Source: Martensiomyces pterosporus
Taxonomy: Eukaryota; Kickxellomycota; Kickxellomycetes; Kickxellales; Kickxellaceae
NCBI GenBank assembly: GCA_025201845.1
Contig: MU603938.1
Coordinates: 62,001-126,000, forward strand
Length of the DNA stretch: 64,000 bases
Reading direction: 5' to 3'
The notes beneath the pieces were generated by a model, which searched no databases, was not told the origin of the DNA, and worked only from the letters and a program-made list of their open reading frames with translations. Below, piece after piece: positions 11,406 through 24,300 of this stretch. Each line of letters begins with the position of its first letter. Within the stretch, counting starts at the first letter, position 1. The position numbers and the translations under genes were made by a program.

Positions 11406-14400
11406 TTACCACTGCGCCGCTTGGTCTGCAGCGCCTTCAGCTGACGCTGCGGTTTGCTGGCCAGCCCCCACTAGCCCTGCCAGCTGGGCATTGGGTGGGG
11501 CAACAGCTGCCACCGATTTGGCGGCAATATTGCCTATCCTTGAGCTATGCTCGGGGTCGCTGCAATAGCTGTCGCAATCGCCGAGCTCCTCGCTCTCCGG
11601 CACAGCGGCAGAGTCCTTGGATTCTGAGTGCTTCATTGCGACTCCTAACCCGTCATGTGATCTCTGAATCTCCGTGCCATTCTTCTCGGACTCATCGCTC
11701 CTGCCACCATCGCCCTTGGCGGCACTGCGGTTGGCTGCGGGCCTAGCAGACAGTATCAGATCCAACGTGTCGTCCTTGGAAACTGGGGGCGTGATCAGCA
11801 CCTGCTGTGTACTGCCACCCTGCTTGCTCTCGCCACCAAATGCATGCGTCTCGTTAGTGCCAGTATCCCTATTGGGGCCGCTGGCGCCTTGCCACTGCAT
11901 CCACTCTTCGAGGTCCCTGGGCGAGATTGTACTTGAAAGTTCGACAACAGACCTGCAGCGGCCAGGAGTGCGTGGTGTGGATGAGTCCGACGTTGGTGGC
12001 TTCATGGCGCGCGACCAGAACTGCTCCTGAAGCTCTGCCTCGCTAGCATCAACGTCCGAATCGCTAATCGTGTCAAATACCTGGGAGGTGAGATTAAGGA
12101 AACTCCTTGTCGAGTGCAGCCTGCGAGGAGGCGCGCGCGCGCTCTGTGCTGGTTGCTCTGGCACCTTTTCGGCAGGCGCAGACACAGCATCCTTGGAAAC
12201 TGCCTGTTTGATAGCATCGGCAGCGCCGTCTTTCTCTTGCTCTCTCTTCTCAGGTGCTAAGGACAGGTACTGATCGGCAGTGCCTTTGGCACGGTGCTTA
12301 TCCACAACAGCTGTAGCTTCAGGGTTCGGTACCTCAAACCCACCTTCATGATCAGTGTCAGTAGCAGCAGCAGCAGCGGTAGAGACATTGGTCTCGGCTG
12401 CTGTACCGCTCTCAGCCACTTCTGTCAAAGAGGTGCCTCCTTCAGCTGCAGCCTCAGGTTTGCCGTGTTCAATGGGAGCGCCTTCCTCTTTGCTAACTAC
12501 GGCCAGTGGTGCTGCGGTCGACTCAGCGCTGCCGTGCCCCTTTGGCATGTGTGGAGTGTTGGCTCCGCTCGAGTCCACAGGCCTGGCTGGCACCCGCTGT
12601 GGTGGTCCGCCCTTGATGATCCTGAGCCATTGTGCATCGATAGACTTGTCGTCATCTGCCGGTAAGGATTCGTCGTCGTCGTCTCCCCAGCTGATCTTGG
12701 GTCTGAGCTTTTGCCGACCAGGCGTGAGAGGCGTGCTGGCCGAGGCTGGCGAAATGCTGCCAAAGCTGTTAGCCTCAAATCCACCGCTGGCTGCTGGAAT
12801 TGACAGCGGGGTAGGTACCCTGCGAGGCCTCTGAGCAGCAGGCGCTGCAGCTGCCCCAGCACTAGTGCCACCCACGCTGCTGCCCTCGGTCTTAGGCTTA
12901 TTGGGCAGAGCGTGTGGATATGGAGTTGGTGTCCTGCCAATACCAGGTTTGTAAATGCGCCCAGTGTCGTCGTCACCGGCAGCGCTTCCCTCGTCGTTAT
13001 CCGATGAAGATGACGAGGAGGATGTGAGGAACACTGGCCTTGCCTGTTTTTTTGGGTCACGGCGTACAGGCTGGGGTGCTGTGGCTGCTTGTGCGCTGTT
13101 GTGGGTGGCAAGCTTGTGCAGTGCGCTGAAGGACCTGCTGCGAGTAGGTGTGCGCGGGGATGCTCTGCCGCTACCGGGCCTCCACGACCCCTCGCTCGAG
13201 GACGTCGAAGCGGGGCGCTTCTCATTGCTGCCGCCGGCTGCCAACAGCGATGTGGGCTCACGGTGCTCTGCGTCCTCCATTGGTAGTCGAGGGCTGCTCC
13301 TGCTCCTGCGCTGTGCAAGGTGCCCACTCGTTCTACGGCTGTGGTGTCCCGGAGATGGTGCATCCGCGCTCTGGCTTGCAGCGTCCGAGCCGGTGCCTGC
13401 CAGCGATGAAGCGGTGTAGCTGGGTCTTGTTGTGGTCTCTGCAGAGAGGCGACGCACATGCTGCGGTGCCATCAGAGCTGCTGGGTCCGCAATACTGAAT
13501 GCAGATGGACGACGGCCTGAGTTCTTGGGGAAGCTGCCGAATCCATAAAATGCGCGGGGATGAGCGGTAGGCGTCGGCGGCGATGCCAAGTCGAGCTTTT
13601 CAGGATGAGGTGCATCCCACCCGTCGTTGCTCTGGCCCATGGCTCCAGGTGAGCCACTGGTAGGCCTTGTGCTGGACTCCTGCTGTCTCTGGTTCATCTC
13701 CAAGTCGATCAGCTGGCGCTGGAGCCTCCAGTAGCGAGCATCAGCCTCAGCAAACTGGTCAATATGGCCTGAGCTGCTATGCGCAGCCGCTAGCGCAGCG
13801 CGTGTGCCTATGGCTTGCGATGGCTGCAGCTGGACGAAGCTTGAGCGTCGTGACATGCTTGGCTCTTGGTAGTTCGGCGGCTGTCTGAGTATGGTGACAT
13901 CCGGCTGTTGCTCGTGTGTACTACCGTCGCGCATGTCGCTTGGGCTTGTAGCGCTGTACCGGTAGCCAGTCTGCGGGTTCTGCAGGCTACTGCCGTGCGA
14001 AGCAGATGCGTGGCTAGCTGGTAACCCAGTGGCAGCAGCCTGTGCAGCTTGCTGCTGCTGCTGTTGTTGTTGTTGTTGTGGTAGTTGCGTTGCAGCACGA
14101 GAACCTCCGATGTCAAGCGTAGAACTCAAAGTGAATCTGTACACTGTGCGCTCGCCCTTTGAGTCCTCAGCCTCACACGACACAGTAGTCTCCAGCCGAA
14201 TGGCGTCCGTCCCACGCTCGATCTTTGGCACCGAGTGAGTGGCATTTTCTGCATCGGCGTTGCCAAACTGGGGCTGGATTTTGCGTGCAATAACGGCTTC
14301 GTTCCACCGCTGCAGAAACTGCCCCGCTGCATCGCGCGCACTGCTGTCACTCGCAACACCCTCCTTGAACTGCATCCCCATGTGGGGTGGCTGCTGCAGG

Positions 14401-17400
14401 TTTTGGCTGCCATGGTCATCGTTCACTGGCCGCTGCCGGACATGGCTGATCTTCCAGGGTGTCTCTGGTGGTAGCTGGCTGCTGTCGATTCGGTCCATTG
14501 CGATGTGTGGAGCAAATGCTTCAGCTCTAGGGCGGGTTGCTGCCCACTGCGCATCAGGAGCTTGATCAATGAGAACTGGGTCTGATGGCTCCTGCAAGCT
14601 ATCGATAGGCTGCTGTATTTGCTGTGCCCATGCCCGCCGGCGCGCTTGTTCCTCGCCGGATTCCCAGAGAGCCACAGGGTTGACAACCATCGGTGACTTT
14701 GGCTGCGGATAATACAGCGGAGAGCTGCTGCTGACACTGCGGCTGCTGTGGTGACCAGGGCTTCTGTTCTCGTTGATGTGGTCCTGCTGCGTCTCATCGT
14801 TATTGCGAAGGTCATGATGTGGGTTAGGCTGATGGTGGCTGTGGTGATGGCGGTGCGCTCCCTGGGGGCGCGGCTGGTACTGCTGATCAACACCAGAATG
14901 CTCGTAGCCTTGCTGATTGCCAGGCTGATGGCGGCTGCCACTATGGCGGCCCAGGTTGTGCATGCTCCGCGACCTCTGATGAGCCGCGTTCTGGCTGTTG
15001 CTCCATTGCTCGCTGCTCCTGCTATCCCCATGTGGCTGCAGCACGATCTGCGATGCCTCGTACAGCGGCTTATCCTGCGGCAGAGGAATCGGTGTAAACG
15101 CAGCATGGCCGCCCTCCTCCTGGTTGTACATGTGAACGTGCGGCGGAGGAGCCTGCGTGTAGCTGTCAAAGTGCTGGTCGATGTGGCGGCCAACAAAGGA
15201 CTGGTCGTACTGGTGCGGTTGGTACCCGTCATGGTGCATCCAGCCCTCGCGCGCAACATCTTCCCAAGGGCGCTGCGAGTTCATCCACTCTGGCTGGCCA
15301 CTCGGCTGCTGCTGCCCGTAGCCGCCATGGCCAGAGCTCTGCTGCCGGTCTCCACACCCATTTTCTCCACCATGTACGTGGAGTGGATTGTATTTGCTGC
15401 TGCCACCCTGGCGAGCACTGTCTCCTCCTTGGTTGCTGGGTGTTGCCGTTACTTGTGTTTGCAGCTGGTGCTGGTGCTGGTACTGCTGACCATCAGCTGG
15501 TTCGCAGCCGCGCTCAGCGCAGTATTGCTGCACATGCGGTTCTGCATCCTGACATGACGGAACAGATTGCTCCATATAGCGAGGCATGCTGTGCCTAGGC
15601 CCTTGCTGCTGAGGTACTGGGTAGCGTGTCTTGCCAGCATGCTGAGAACGATATTGCTGTTTCTGCATGTCATTGTCCTGATGAGGTTGCTGTTGGAGTT
15701 GGTGTGGCTGGTGATCAGACTGCTTAGGAGGATCTGTGTGGCTGGTCAGATAGGAGTAGTCAAATGGGTGCACGCGATCTTCGGCCCACGACCAGTCCTT
15801 GTCCCAGTCAGACACTTCCTCCAGCTCATTCTTGGGTGCGCCATCAGCGCTGCCTAAACCACTGCCTTGTGTTTGACGTATCGCCTGTCCGTGACCCTGC
15901 TGCCCACTGCCGCCCATTTCAGCAGCTACTTGCGCAACAATTGAGGCAGGGGGCTCGGCAATATGCTGATAGCCCTTGCCAAAAGCCACTGCCCTGTCAA
16001 AGGGGCCCTTCCAGTGCCGCCAGCCCGAGACATGCTCGTCATGGACATGCCACCATAGATCAACCAGTTGCCGCCAACGCGCAGATGTCGAAGCATCAGA
16101 GATCAGGCTTCCGCCAGGCGTGCGGCCCCAGTGCCAGGGCTTCGAGATACCAATAAAGTGGACAACACGCACCTCGTGGCCAAACCGCTGCATGGCCGGC
16201 TCGTAGGTATAGTACACGTTAGCAGTAGCGTTGTAAAGGAACGGCAGCCGACGATATGGCGCGGATGCTGCCCAGTCCGAGAAGTGCTCGTTCAGAAGAC
16301 CCTGATCAGCGCCTATTGGTGACCAGTGAAGGAAGAACGGTAAAGAAATGGCGTGTTTTGGCAGGCTTGTTAGTGAAAAGCTCTGGATGCAGCGGGCGCG
16401 TGACTCAGGGACGCGAATTATCGAGGGAGGAATGCGTTGTGTTGTTCTGGTCACACGGAGTGCAAAAGTGCTGTGGTGAATGGCTGACCGTCAATGGGCA
16501 GTTCCCTCCTGAGCTATGGCCCGGGGATTAGGGCACCCACTCGTCACCTCTTGCTTGCTCATGCATGGAGCAATGGCCACTGCTGGCAGGTGGTGTATTG
16601 GGAAAGTATCGCCAGCAGGATGTGTACAAAGAGCACCACCAGTAGCAGCTGAGGACTGGATGAGGGGCGGGGACAGAGACGCATGCATGTGCAGACTCTC
16701 TCTAGCAAGTTTGCACATATGTCACCCCTTCTCTTGCGCATCTCATTAATGAAGGAGCCGAGATGGAAGACAGGGGCGAGGGCACACTGCACATTGACAT
16801 GTCCTGGATGCCTTACCATCGAAACTAGACCCCACTAGCGATGCGCGCCGGAGCAGATCTCTGTGACATGCGTAGCCTGGAGCGAGCAGCAGCACACCCG
16901 AGTTGAAGCAGTCGGGCCACCCGGTGTCGGGGGACGCAGCAATGAGACCGCCGTCGCTCCATGCTGGGGTATTCTCGCGCCAGGTATAGAATCTGCCAAA
17001 CACGTCATCAATTGGCTGGCGCACGAGTGTGTCTGCATCAAGGTAGCAGACGGCATCCCATGCACCAAACAATGCCGGGTCCCACAGCTGGATCTTTGTC
17101 AGTGTGCTCCGCAGATCTGGCCGACCGAGTACCGATAGTCCTTGGTCATCGTCAGAGAGCCTTAAGTCTGTCTCGATTACGCCATCAAAATGCTGGTGAA
17201 GCCGTCTGAGCGAGTCTGCGCTGAGTGTCAGCGGTGTGGCCAAGCAAACGATGTTGTAAGGCGTGAGCGTGCGTCGCAGCGAGTGCAACAGAACAAGAGC
17301 GCCGTCCACGTAAGAGTCGCTGGTCACTAGTGTAGTGAATGCAAACCGCTCAGGGGTAGCCTCTGCTAAATGAGCCCCGCTGCTGCTGCTGCTGCTGCTC

Positions 17401-17402
17401 AT
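11406..17402 (-). CDS. Glycogenin-like GT8 glucosyltransferase with giant disordered tail
   Basis: Two exons, 16817-17402 and 11406-16312, encode 1830 residues; splicing joins SSFDG to ADQGLLN in phase 1. The GT8 domain (about 18-290) has the DAD metal site at 122-124 (YLDADTLV), the loop GWPDCFNSGV, then VVHFIG and KPW at the sugar-nucleotide end. Glycogenins self-glucosylate from UDP-glucose and prime glycogen synthesis in the cytosol. The Gly of GDQG is Ala here. The remaining about 1500 residues are His/Gln-rich, then Ser/Pro-rich, then acidic, with a Gln run. A more ordered segment occurs near ETPWKISHVRQRPVN. Ordinary glycogenins are 300-700 residues, so the tail is exceptional. A smaller paralogue lies divergently 2.2 kb away with its intron at the same place. 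Kinship is certain; activity is likely but unproven. Confidence 0.9.
14051..14079 (-). repeat. CAG/CAA trinucleotide run encoding polyglutamine
   Basis: A pure CAR repeat on minus encodes about ten glutamines in the glycogenin tail, followed by AAQAAA. It is likely to be length-polymorphic. Confidence 0.85.
16313..16816 (-). other. 504-bp intron of the glycogenin-like gene
   Basis: Donor GATG/GTAAGG and acceptor CCAATAG/GCGCTG on minus. It is long for this window. Short frames run into it on both sides, but the family alignment requires its removal. Confidence 0.85.
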
Positions 17403-19608
17403 TTGTTCGGGGGCTTAAACAAGAGTATTGCCAAGAGGATATAAGAGATAGCAAGAGTGCAAAGCGTGTCCAAAAAGAGCTCGAGTTGCAAGAAGCAAGC
17501 TTGCCCACCCTCTCACGCTGTATGTGAATTTCGAGTCTCCCAGGCAGCACGTGTTTGTGAGTGGGCGTTGGAAGAGTGGCTCAGGGTCTAAGAGAAGCAA
17601 GATAGCAAGATAAATAAAACACCGTAGAGCTGAGTCAGCATAGGTGCTGTCAGCAGTGGAACGCATGCATGTTTGATACGGAGCAAGAAGAGGGCGTGGG
17701 CGACAAGGCGGGGTATGCAGGGGAGATGGAGAACAGGCATAAAGGCACACGCCGAGCGATGTCGGCCGATGGCGACCGGAAATGGCTGCGAGCAGGTTTT
17801 GTACTACCGGCAGGTCATTGAAAGAGTGTTCGGCCACGCGCTCTTGAGCGGAGTGATGATCGCAGCTGAGGCATGTGCAATGAGAGTGCCAGGCTGCTGC
17901 CGCAGACATGCGAGGGCTCTGAAGGAGCAGATGCCGGTTGATGGTACTGTTTAATGCGGCATGAGCAGCAGGCGCCTGGGAGAGAGGAGAGGGATGGGAT
18001 GCGCGAGGATGGCAAGTAGCGAGAAGGGTGGCAGACATCGCGCGTGCGGCGGGCAAATGGTGAGGGCAGGGCAAAGGAGAGGATATCTCCAGGGAGGGGC
18101 TTGAGAGATTGTGGATCCGGGCTCCAGTGGCGAGCTAGAGCCTGCATTTCCAGCAGCGCGGCTCAAACAGCATACACCGAACAAGGGGCACCCAGGTCTG
18201 CTGGCTCAGATACATCTTTGCCATCGCTGCCTGCAGAGGACCCACCTGCTGCCTGTCTGCATGTCTGTGGATGGGAGCCAGTGCACCGGAAGGCGCGGTG
18301 TAGCGCATGGTTCCATGACTGTACCTTGTAAGGCGCAAAACGCGGGGAGCAGAAAACAAGGGAATATAGCGCTTATTGCTGCGAGCTTAAGAGAACAGGC
18401 AACACCAGTAGAGAAGAGAAAGAGAAAGGGGGAAACGTGGGAGGAAAGGGATCGGGTGGGTGCTGGAGGTGCGCTGCCAGCGCTATCACCGCCATCGCCA
18501 TCGCTGCAGTCTATGCGGATGATGGCCACCACCACCACATCCTCAGGTGAGCCAGGAGCGCCCAGGTGGGGGTGTGCAAGCTTGCTGTGCCTGCCCTTTG
18601 CACAATGCAGCAAAGGCAACGGCTGCTGCTGCTGCACAGCACGGCAGAGACGTGCGCAACAGATTTCTCCTCCGTGTCCTCATCCCCCAGTCCAGCCGGC
18701 TGCAAGTTATGCCCAGGGCTGAAGAGAGCTGAGGGAGCAAGCAGCAAGGCACGCGCGGCAGCAGTGGTAATCTGGATATGGCGGCTGTGGTGGAAAACGC
18801 CGCTGGGGCCTGCTGTTCGGTCGTTGGGGTGCTTTAGCCCAATGCGGGGCGCGCTTTCGCTGAGTCGAAAATGCCCGGCTGCTATCGCACAATATCGTGC
18901 ATTGTGTGTATGTTCTACACCACGTAGCTCCACTGGTAATGGCACATCCATACACTCCACCCAGTGAACACACTGGCTGAATTTGAGGGCGGGGGATATC
19001 CGACGTGCTCCTGGCGGCCTCCTTTGGGTATCAGCATGTTTGCTGGCAACAGAGATTGTGATGCTGGTCGCAGCCAGCGGTTAAACAAACGAGCGATGCA
19101 TGTGTGTGTTTGCGATGGCTGCATGCGATATTGCGATGGTTGCACATTTATGCCCGCCTGAACCATGTATGCTCTTGGAGATAGCGATCGGTCCTCCCAA
19201 CGAGCACAGCGGATCCTTGCCATGCTTGCACGCGATGCTACATCTACGTGCGTGTCAAAAGCTCAACAAGAAAGCATGTCAAGGGGCAGAGGGAATCGTG
19301 CCGCATTGATGTTCCTGCGTGCCCCGGCACCTGAAAGAGAGAGGACCGGTGGTGTGGCAGCGTATTGGAAAGCGCAGCCAGCCTCCAGGCACAAAAGAGC
19401 AGCGCGGTATATCTAAGCTGCCACAGCCCCCTGCTATCCTCAGTCACCCTCTCTCTCCTCCCCTTCCAGCCACTGCCGCTCCCTCCGCCTGCCTTGGTCT
19501 GAATACAAGAGAGCAAGTAACAAGAAGCCAGCCCTAACAATACACATCTCTACACCGTGCACCAAGCGCTGTTGGCGCCATACATAGCACATTTTTCTCC
19601 AGCGAACA
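17403..19608. promoter_or_regulatory. 2.2-kb divergent promoter region between two glycogenin genes
   Basis: No coding frame shows family resemblance or consistent codon bias. Being flanked by two divergent paralogues of one pathway, the region is likely a shared control region. The side next to the right-hand gene has a long pyrimidine stretch (about 19430-19480). Several AGGGG or CCCCT pentamers occur, but not clearly more than expected by chance. Confidence 0.5.
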
Positions 19609-21172
19609 ATGCCGCAAGTGGCGACCTCGCCCACCTCTACAGCCCGTGTGTGCTTTGCTACTCTGCTCACAACAGACTCGTACCTTCATGGTGCTCTCAC
19701 GCTTGCCGCATCACTCCGTGCAACTGGCACAACGCGCGAGATCCTGTGCCTGGTTGCTGATGGCCAGCTCTCCAAGCCAGCCCTGGCTCGCCTGGAGTTG
19801 GCGTTTGACAGGGTCGTTAGTGTCCCCATTCTGGACACAGAAGACAAGAGAAGCCTCGCTTTGCTTGGCCGCCTCGACCTGGGCTCGACCGTGACCAAGA
19901 TCGGCGTATGGTCGCTCACAGAATATGAGCGTGTAGTCTTCCTAGATGCCGACACGCTGGTCCTGCGCTCCATCGACTCGCTGCTTGCACTCGACAATAC
20001 TGCCACCGCCGCAGAAGCTGCGCCAGACGCAGCAGACACCGTTGTAGGATGCGACTCTCGACCAAATGGCGGCATGCACAACGAGGGCCTTTTAGGTGCC
20101 GCTCCAGACCTGGGGTGGCCAGACTGCTTCAACTCGGGTGTTTTTGTTGCTCGTCCATCGCCTGCAACGCACCGAAACCTGCTCAATCTGCTCGCTGCTC
20201 AGGGTTCATTTGACGGTAGAGTATTGAAAACCAGGACCCACCTTCCTAGCACGGGCTACTATCTCGACATATCTCTCGCCTTCCCCAACGATGCAATGTG
20301 TGCTATATTGATGCATGTTCCACGCCATCGTCTCGCTTGAGCAATCGAACAATGCGGTAGAGGCAAATCCTCCCAATGCAGCACCCCCCGCCCTCGCTTT
20401 GCATTATCCTCTTCTCTATGCCCATCGATTTCCGCACGCGCGGCGCCTCACGCACCTCAGCTGTCTGCGCGCTCGCTGTGGGCAGTCCCTTGCACTGATT
20501 TTGATTGATAGCGCCCAGCTTCGCCTTGCTCCCAATTTATCTGTGCACCTGTCCGCCTGCACTCTGTTTGCGCTGTTTATAGGCGGAGACCAGGGACTGC
20601 TGAACACATACTTCAGCGACTGGAGTCGTGCAGACCATACTCGCAGACTGCCTTTCGCCTACAACACCACGTCGACCAGTTTCTACACCTACGCGCCTGC
20701 CTTTGTTCGCTTCTCGCATAGCATCAGGGTGGTGCATTTTGTTGGCCCGCACAAGCCCTGGTCATGGAGCCGCGCTGCCAACGGGTCACTCGTAGATACC
20801 AGCAGCGCAGCGGGCTATGAGGGCCTGGTGGAGAAGTGGTGGGCATTCCATGACATGTACGTTTCATTCTGGTCGCCCGAGAAAGAGCCCTATGATAGGC
20901 GGATTGCCCTATCGCCAAGTGGCCATTTCAACCGGGCCAGCAGCTCTGCCGACAAGGAGACAGACGCCGCGATGCCAGAGCTCCAGCCGGCTTCTGCATC
21001 TTCGTCGCATGCTCTAGACGGCGCATGGAAACGGGAAGGCAGCAGCTACTCCTTGCCGTCTGATCGCGACGATGGCGACGACAGCTGGGGCTCGTTTACT
21101 CCAGCGCCCGACTTTGCCCTGACTCCCAGGGCGCCAGCATCGAGGCGCTCGAGCAGCACTGGCGCCCAATAA
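19609..21172 (+). CDS. Glycogenin-like GT8 glucosyltransferase (short paralogue)
   Basis: Two exons, 19609-20215 and 20583-21172, encode 398 residues. Donor GACG/GTAGAG and acceptor TTATAG/GCGGAG join GSFDG to GDQGLLNTYFSDW in phase 1, exactly where the left-hand paralogue is split. The GT8 domain runs from about 14 to 300 with DAD at 113-115 (FLDADTLV), LGWPDCFNSGV, VVHFVG and KPW, all expected of an active glycogenin. The C-terminal about 90 residues are Ser/Ala-rich and acidic. I see no obvious glycogen-synthase-binding WEEG-type motif. The role is priming of glycogen from UDP-glucose. The start ATG is the only one ahead of the first beta strand (VCFATLLTTDSY). A poly(A) signal follows 79 bases after the stop. 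Confidence 0.93.
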
Positions 21173-21250
21173 TCCCTGTAGCAGGCGTTAACTCTAACAG
21201 TATTTCCTAGTAGCCACACGTGCTATCCATAGTCACCTCTGTACAGCGCC

Positions 21251-21256
21251 AATAAA
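21251..21256 (+). terminator. Probable poly(A) signal of the short glycogenin gene
   Basis: AATAAA 79 bases past the stop codon. The next gene on minus ends 125 bases further on. Confidence 0.5.
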
Positions 21257-21380
21257 CACGCTCAGTGTACAAAAACATGCATCATCTGTATGGCCGCCTA
21301 TTCGGGCTACTTGTCCGTGCCGACAACAGGGTGCATGGTAGTCTATCTAAAACAAGCAGAAATAAGTTTACACTGCCTCG

Positions 21381-24300
21381 TCAGCTCTGCTCGCCTGAGG
21401 AGCCCTCGTGTCTCTGTGCCGCATACGCCCTGATAACGTCCATCAGCTGGCCATCGATGGCCACTTGCGCCCCTGCCATCTGCTTCATTACGTGGACAAA
21501 CATCTCGCGATGATCGGCCTCGGCAAGCTGCCGCAGCACCGACGTATACAGCCAAGCATCGGCCTTCATCCCGAGCCTGTGCATCGCCGTCATAAGCGCC
21601 ACCGCATCGCTGCACTTGCCATTAGATGCATAGTAGTGGATGATGGCAGCAAAGTGCTTGGGTCCTCGTTTGACCTCTGCCAGCCCACGGAACCGCGGGC
21701 TCTTATGAGCCAATGCCGCGCACCTTGTGCCATCGCCAATCGCACTAAAGACATCCATGGCGCCGCGAATATCCGACTGCGCAATTCTAACACGCATCCA
21801 AAGATACGCCGTGGCACTGTTGTGCTCGATTCCGCGGTCCAGCATCTCGTCGATCAGGTTTTCGGCATGGTCGTAGCGTTTTGCATTGATACATGCCTGA
21901 AGCAGCATCGCATACACAGCTTGGTTGGTCGGCAGCCCCTGGTACTCGAGCTCCTTTGACAGGGAAAGCACCTTTGCCAGACAAGTAGTGTAGAACTGCG
22001 CAGTGATCTCCAACCCCTCGGCATCCTCTGGCAACGAACTGACTGGCGGCGCAATGTTGACATAGCAGGACATTATGCCTGTGAAGAGCTTTGTGGTAGC
22101 CGCAATCCCTCTCTTCCGCATCGCCTCCATCACTGCGTCGATACCCGCAACTGACCCATAGCGCGAGCAGCCCTTGGCAATCGCGCCGTAGAACCTGACG
22201 TCATGGTCTACGTCGCCCATTGCCTTGAGCAAGTCCAGGCACTGAATGTATCCAGTCGGCGACGAGGACGACAGAATCAAGAGCGTGCTTGTCACCAGCG
22301 GCGGCGAGAGCCCCGCCTTCATTGCGCCGTAGACATTCCTCTCCAGCGACTCTGCCAAGAGACTTTGGGAGACCCTGTTTTTGGCCGCTTGTCCCGATGG
22401 ACCAAAGTGAGCAGCCCAAGTTTTTGTGATAGCCAAAATGGCTATGTCGTAAATCCGCCTCGAAGGAGCAATGTTTGCATCCCTCAGTGCCAAAAGCACA
22501 CTATCAGCTACAACAGCGCACCAGGGCGATAGCCTCGTTGACGACAGCAGCTCCAGCGCCATTTTGGATGCGCTCTCCTTCGACCCAAGAGCAGCGCGAA
22601 CCAGCAGCGTCAGTGCACGGGTGCTTTGTTCAGCCAGGAGATCAACCACAACCCGCCACACCGTCCCTCGCCCGCGCAGCGTCGCCAGCGCCTTGACTGC
22701 CCATTCAAAGTCAAACGCCTTGCTTTCCGCCGCGCAAACGACAAAGAACGCGCCAAACACATCGTCTGCGGCCTTGTCCAAGGTATTCGTGCGAGCAAGG
22801 TATCTAAGAAAGTTGGCAAAATCCGTGGCCGTCGACTCTTGCGCCAAGTGCCGGCAGTACACATTGATTGCTCGTGCAGGCAGCGGAATGCTGTACTGAA
22901 CAACGTGGCTGATTATGGACCGCGACCTTTTCGCCAGCCGGTGGTTGACGTAATACTCGATCAGCGGTCCGTAGGGCAGTGTTTGTCGGCTGAGCGGCAT
23001 TTCGAGCAGGAAATCAAATGACTCCTGCGCTGCCTCTATCCCGCGATTCTCGATAAGCAGCTTCATCAGCGTGTCCAGCGTACGTGCATGCAGACACAGC
23101 GAGCCAAAGTCCGCAGCCTCTAAGCGACTGCGCAGTTCGTCAAACACAGATAGTGCCTTCAACGGGGTGCTGCTGTTAATGTAAAGCCGGAGCGCAGTTG
23201 ATAGCAAGCCAACACTCGTGGGGACGCCCATCGCGGATAGCCTCTCGTAGGCATCGATCGCTAGGTCGCGCCCTCCATATAGCCACACACGCGTAACGAC
23301 ATCGCGAAAGAGCCTGAACGACGGCGTAAACCCACGCTGAATGACATCTGTGGCAACGTATTCCACAAGCCCCTGTGGACATGCAGCCGTTTCAGGCTTG
23401 TAGATCTCAAGCTCAAGCCTTGCGTTTGCCAGCGCATTATTTGTCGGGTACTGGCCAAGATCGACTATGCTTGGCACCATCGACGACTGCCCAGCACTGC
23501 AGAGGGCCTTGACAACCTTTGGCATGTTATGCGGTGCTTGGATGGCTATCTTGGCCAAAGTGGCAGCAGGCTCCTTCTGCTTGCGCGCCGCAGCATTCTC
23601 GAGCATGATGCAGTCTAGATCGGCGTCGGTGTTCAGGCTGTGTGCCTTTAATCGTGCGGCCAAGCCACTGAACATGCCGTGTTGGTTCGACCTGTGGTAT
23701 CCTTTCAGGACAGCGACGAAAAACCGCGCATCTGGCGTGTACCCCCAGCTCTTCATGCCCGCAATGATTTCGTCCAGCTGCATGCTACTACGGCTGCCTT
23801 TCTTGTAGCGACCACCCACATCCTTGCTCAAGGAGCATGCAGTAGCAAGAGTGCAGAAAGCCCTGTACTCGGGTTTGATCCCTCGTCTGCGCATATCGTC
23901 AAACAGTGCAAACGCAGCCCTTGTGTTGTGCATTATTGTGTACTCGGTAAGCAGTATGCTGTGCATCTGTGAGGTGGCCGTTCCTGCCTCAACCAGCTTG
24001 TCGAATATAGCGCGCCCCTCCCTTTGCCGCGAGCTTCTGAACAGAGCCACACACATGCTCCAGTCTATACGTGTGCTGTCCCGGTATTCGCTTCTCAGTG
24101 CGTCCTGATAGCACCGCCGTGAGTTTTCGAGGGACCCTAGCTGTGCATACGTGCTGATAAGCACTGCGTGTCGAGAAGGAAACACCGCCGGATTTGCGAT
24201 AGCGTCAATCTCGATTCGAGCAAGACAGTATTTCCCAGAAACAGCACCCATCGTGCCACAGTAGCTCACCAACCGCGTCATATCTTCCTTCGTCAGCAGG

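Noticed and set aside
16313..16454. Upstream part of the long tail frame as a separate gene start (ATG at 16454)
   Set aside because: The GT8 domain is completed only if the frame from 16312 is joined to exon 16817-17402. The extra residues are intron sequence.
18111..18722. 203-codon frame between the glycogenin genes
   Set aside because: Low-information composition, overlapping frames on both strands and no family resemblance.
17403..19608. Cluster of AGGGG/CCCCT stress elements between the glycogenin genes
   Set aside because: About six or seven pentamers in 2.2 kb of GC-rich DNA is not clearly above the four to five expected by chance.
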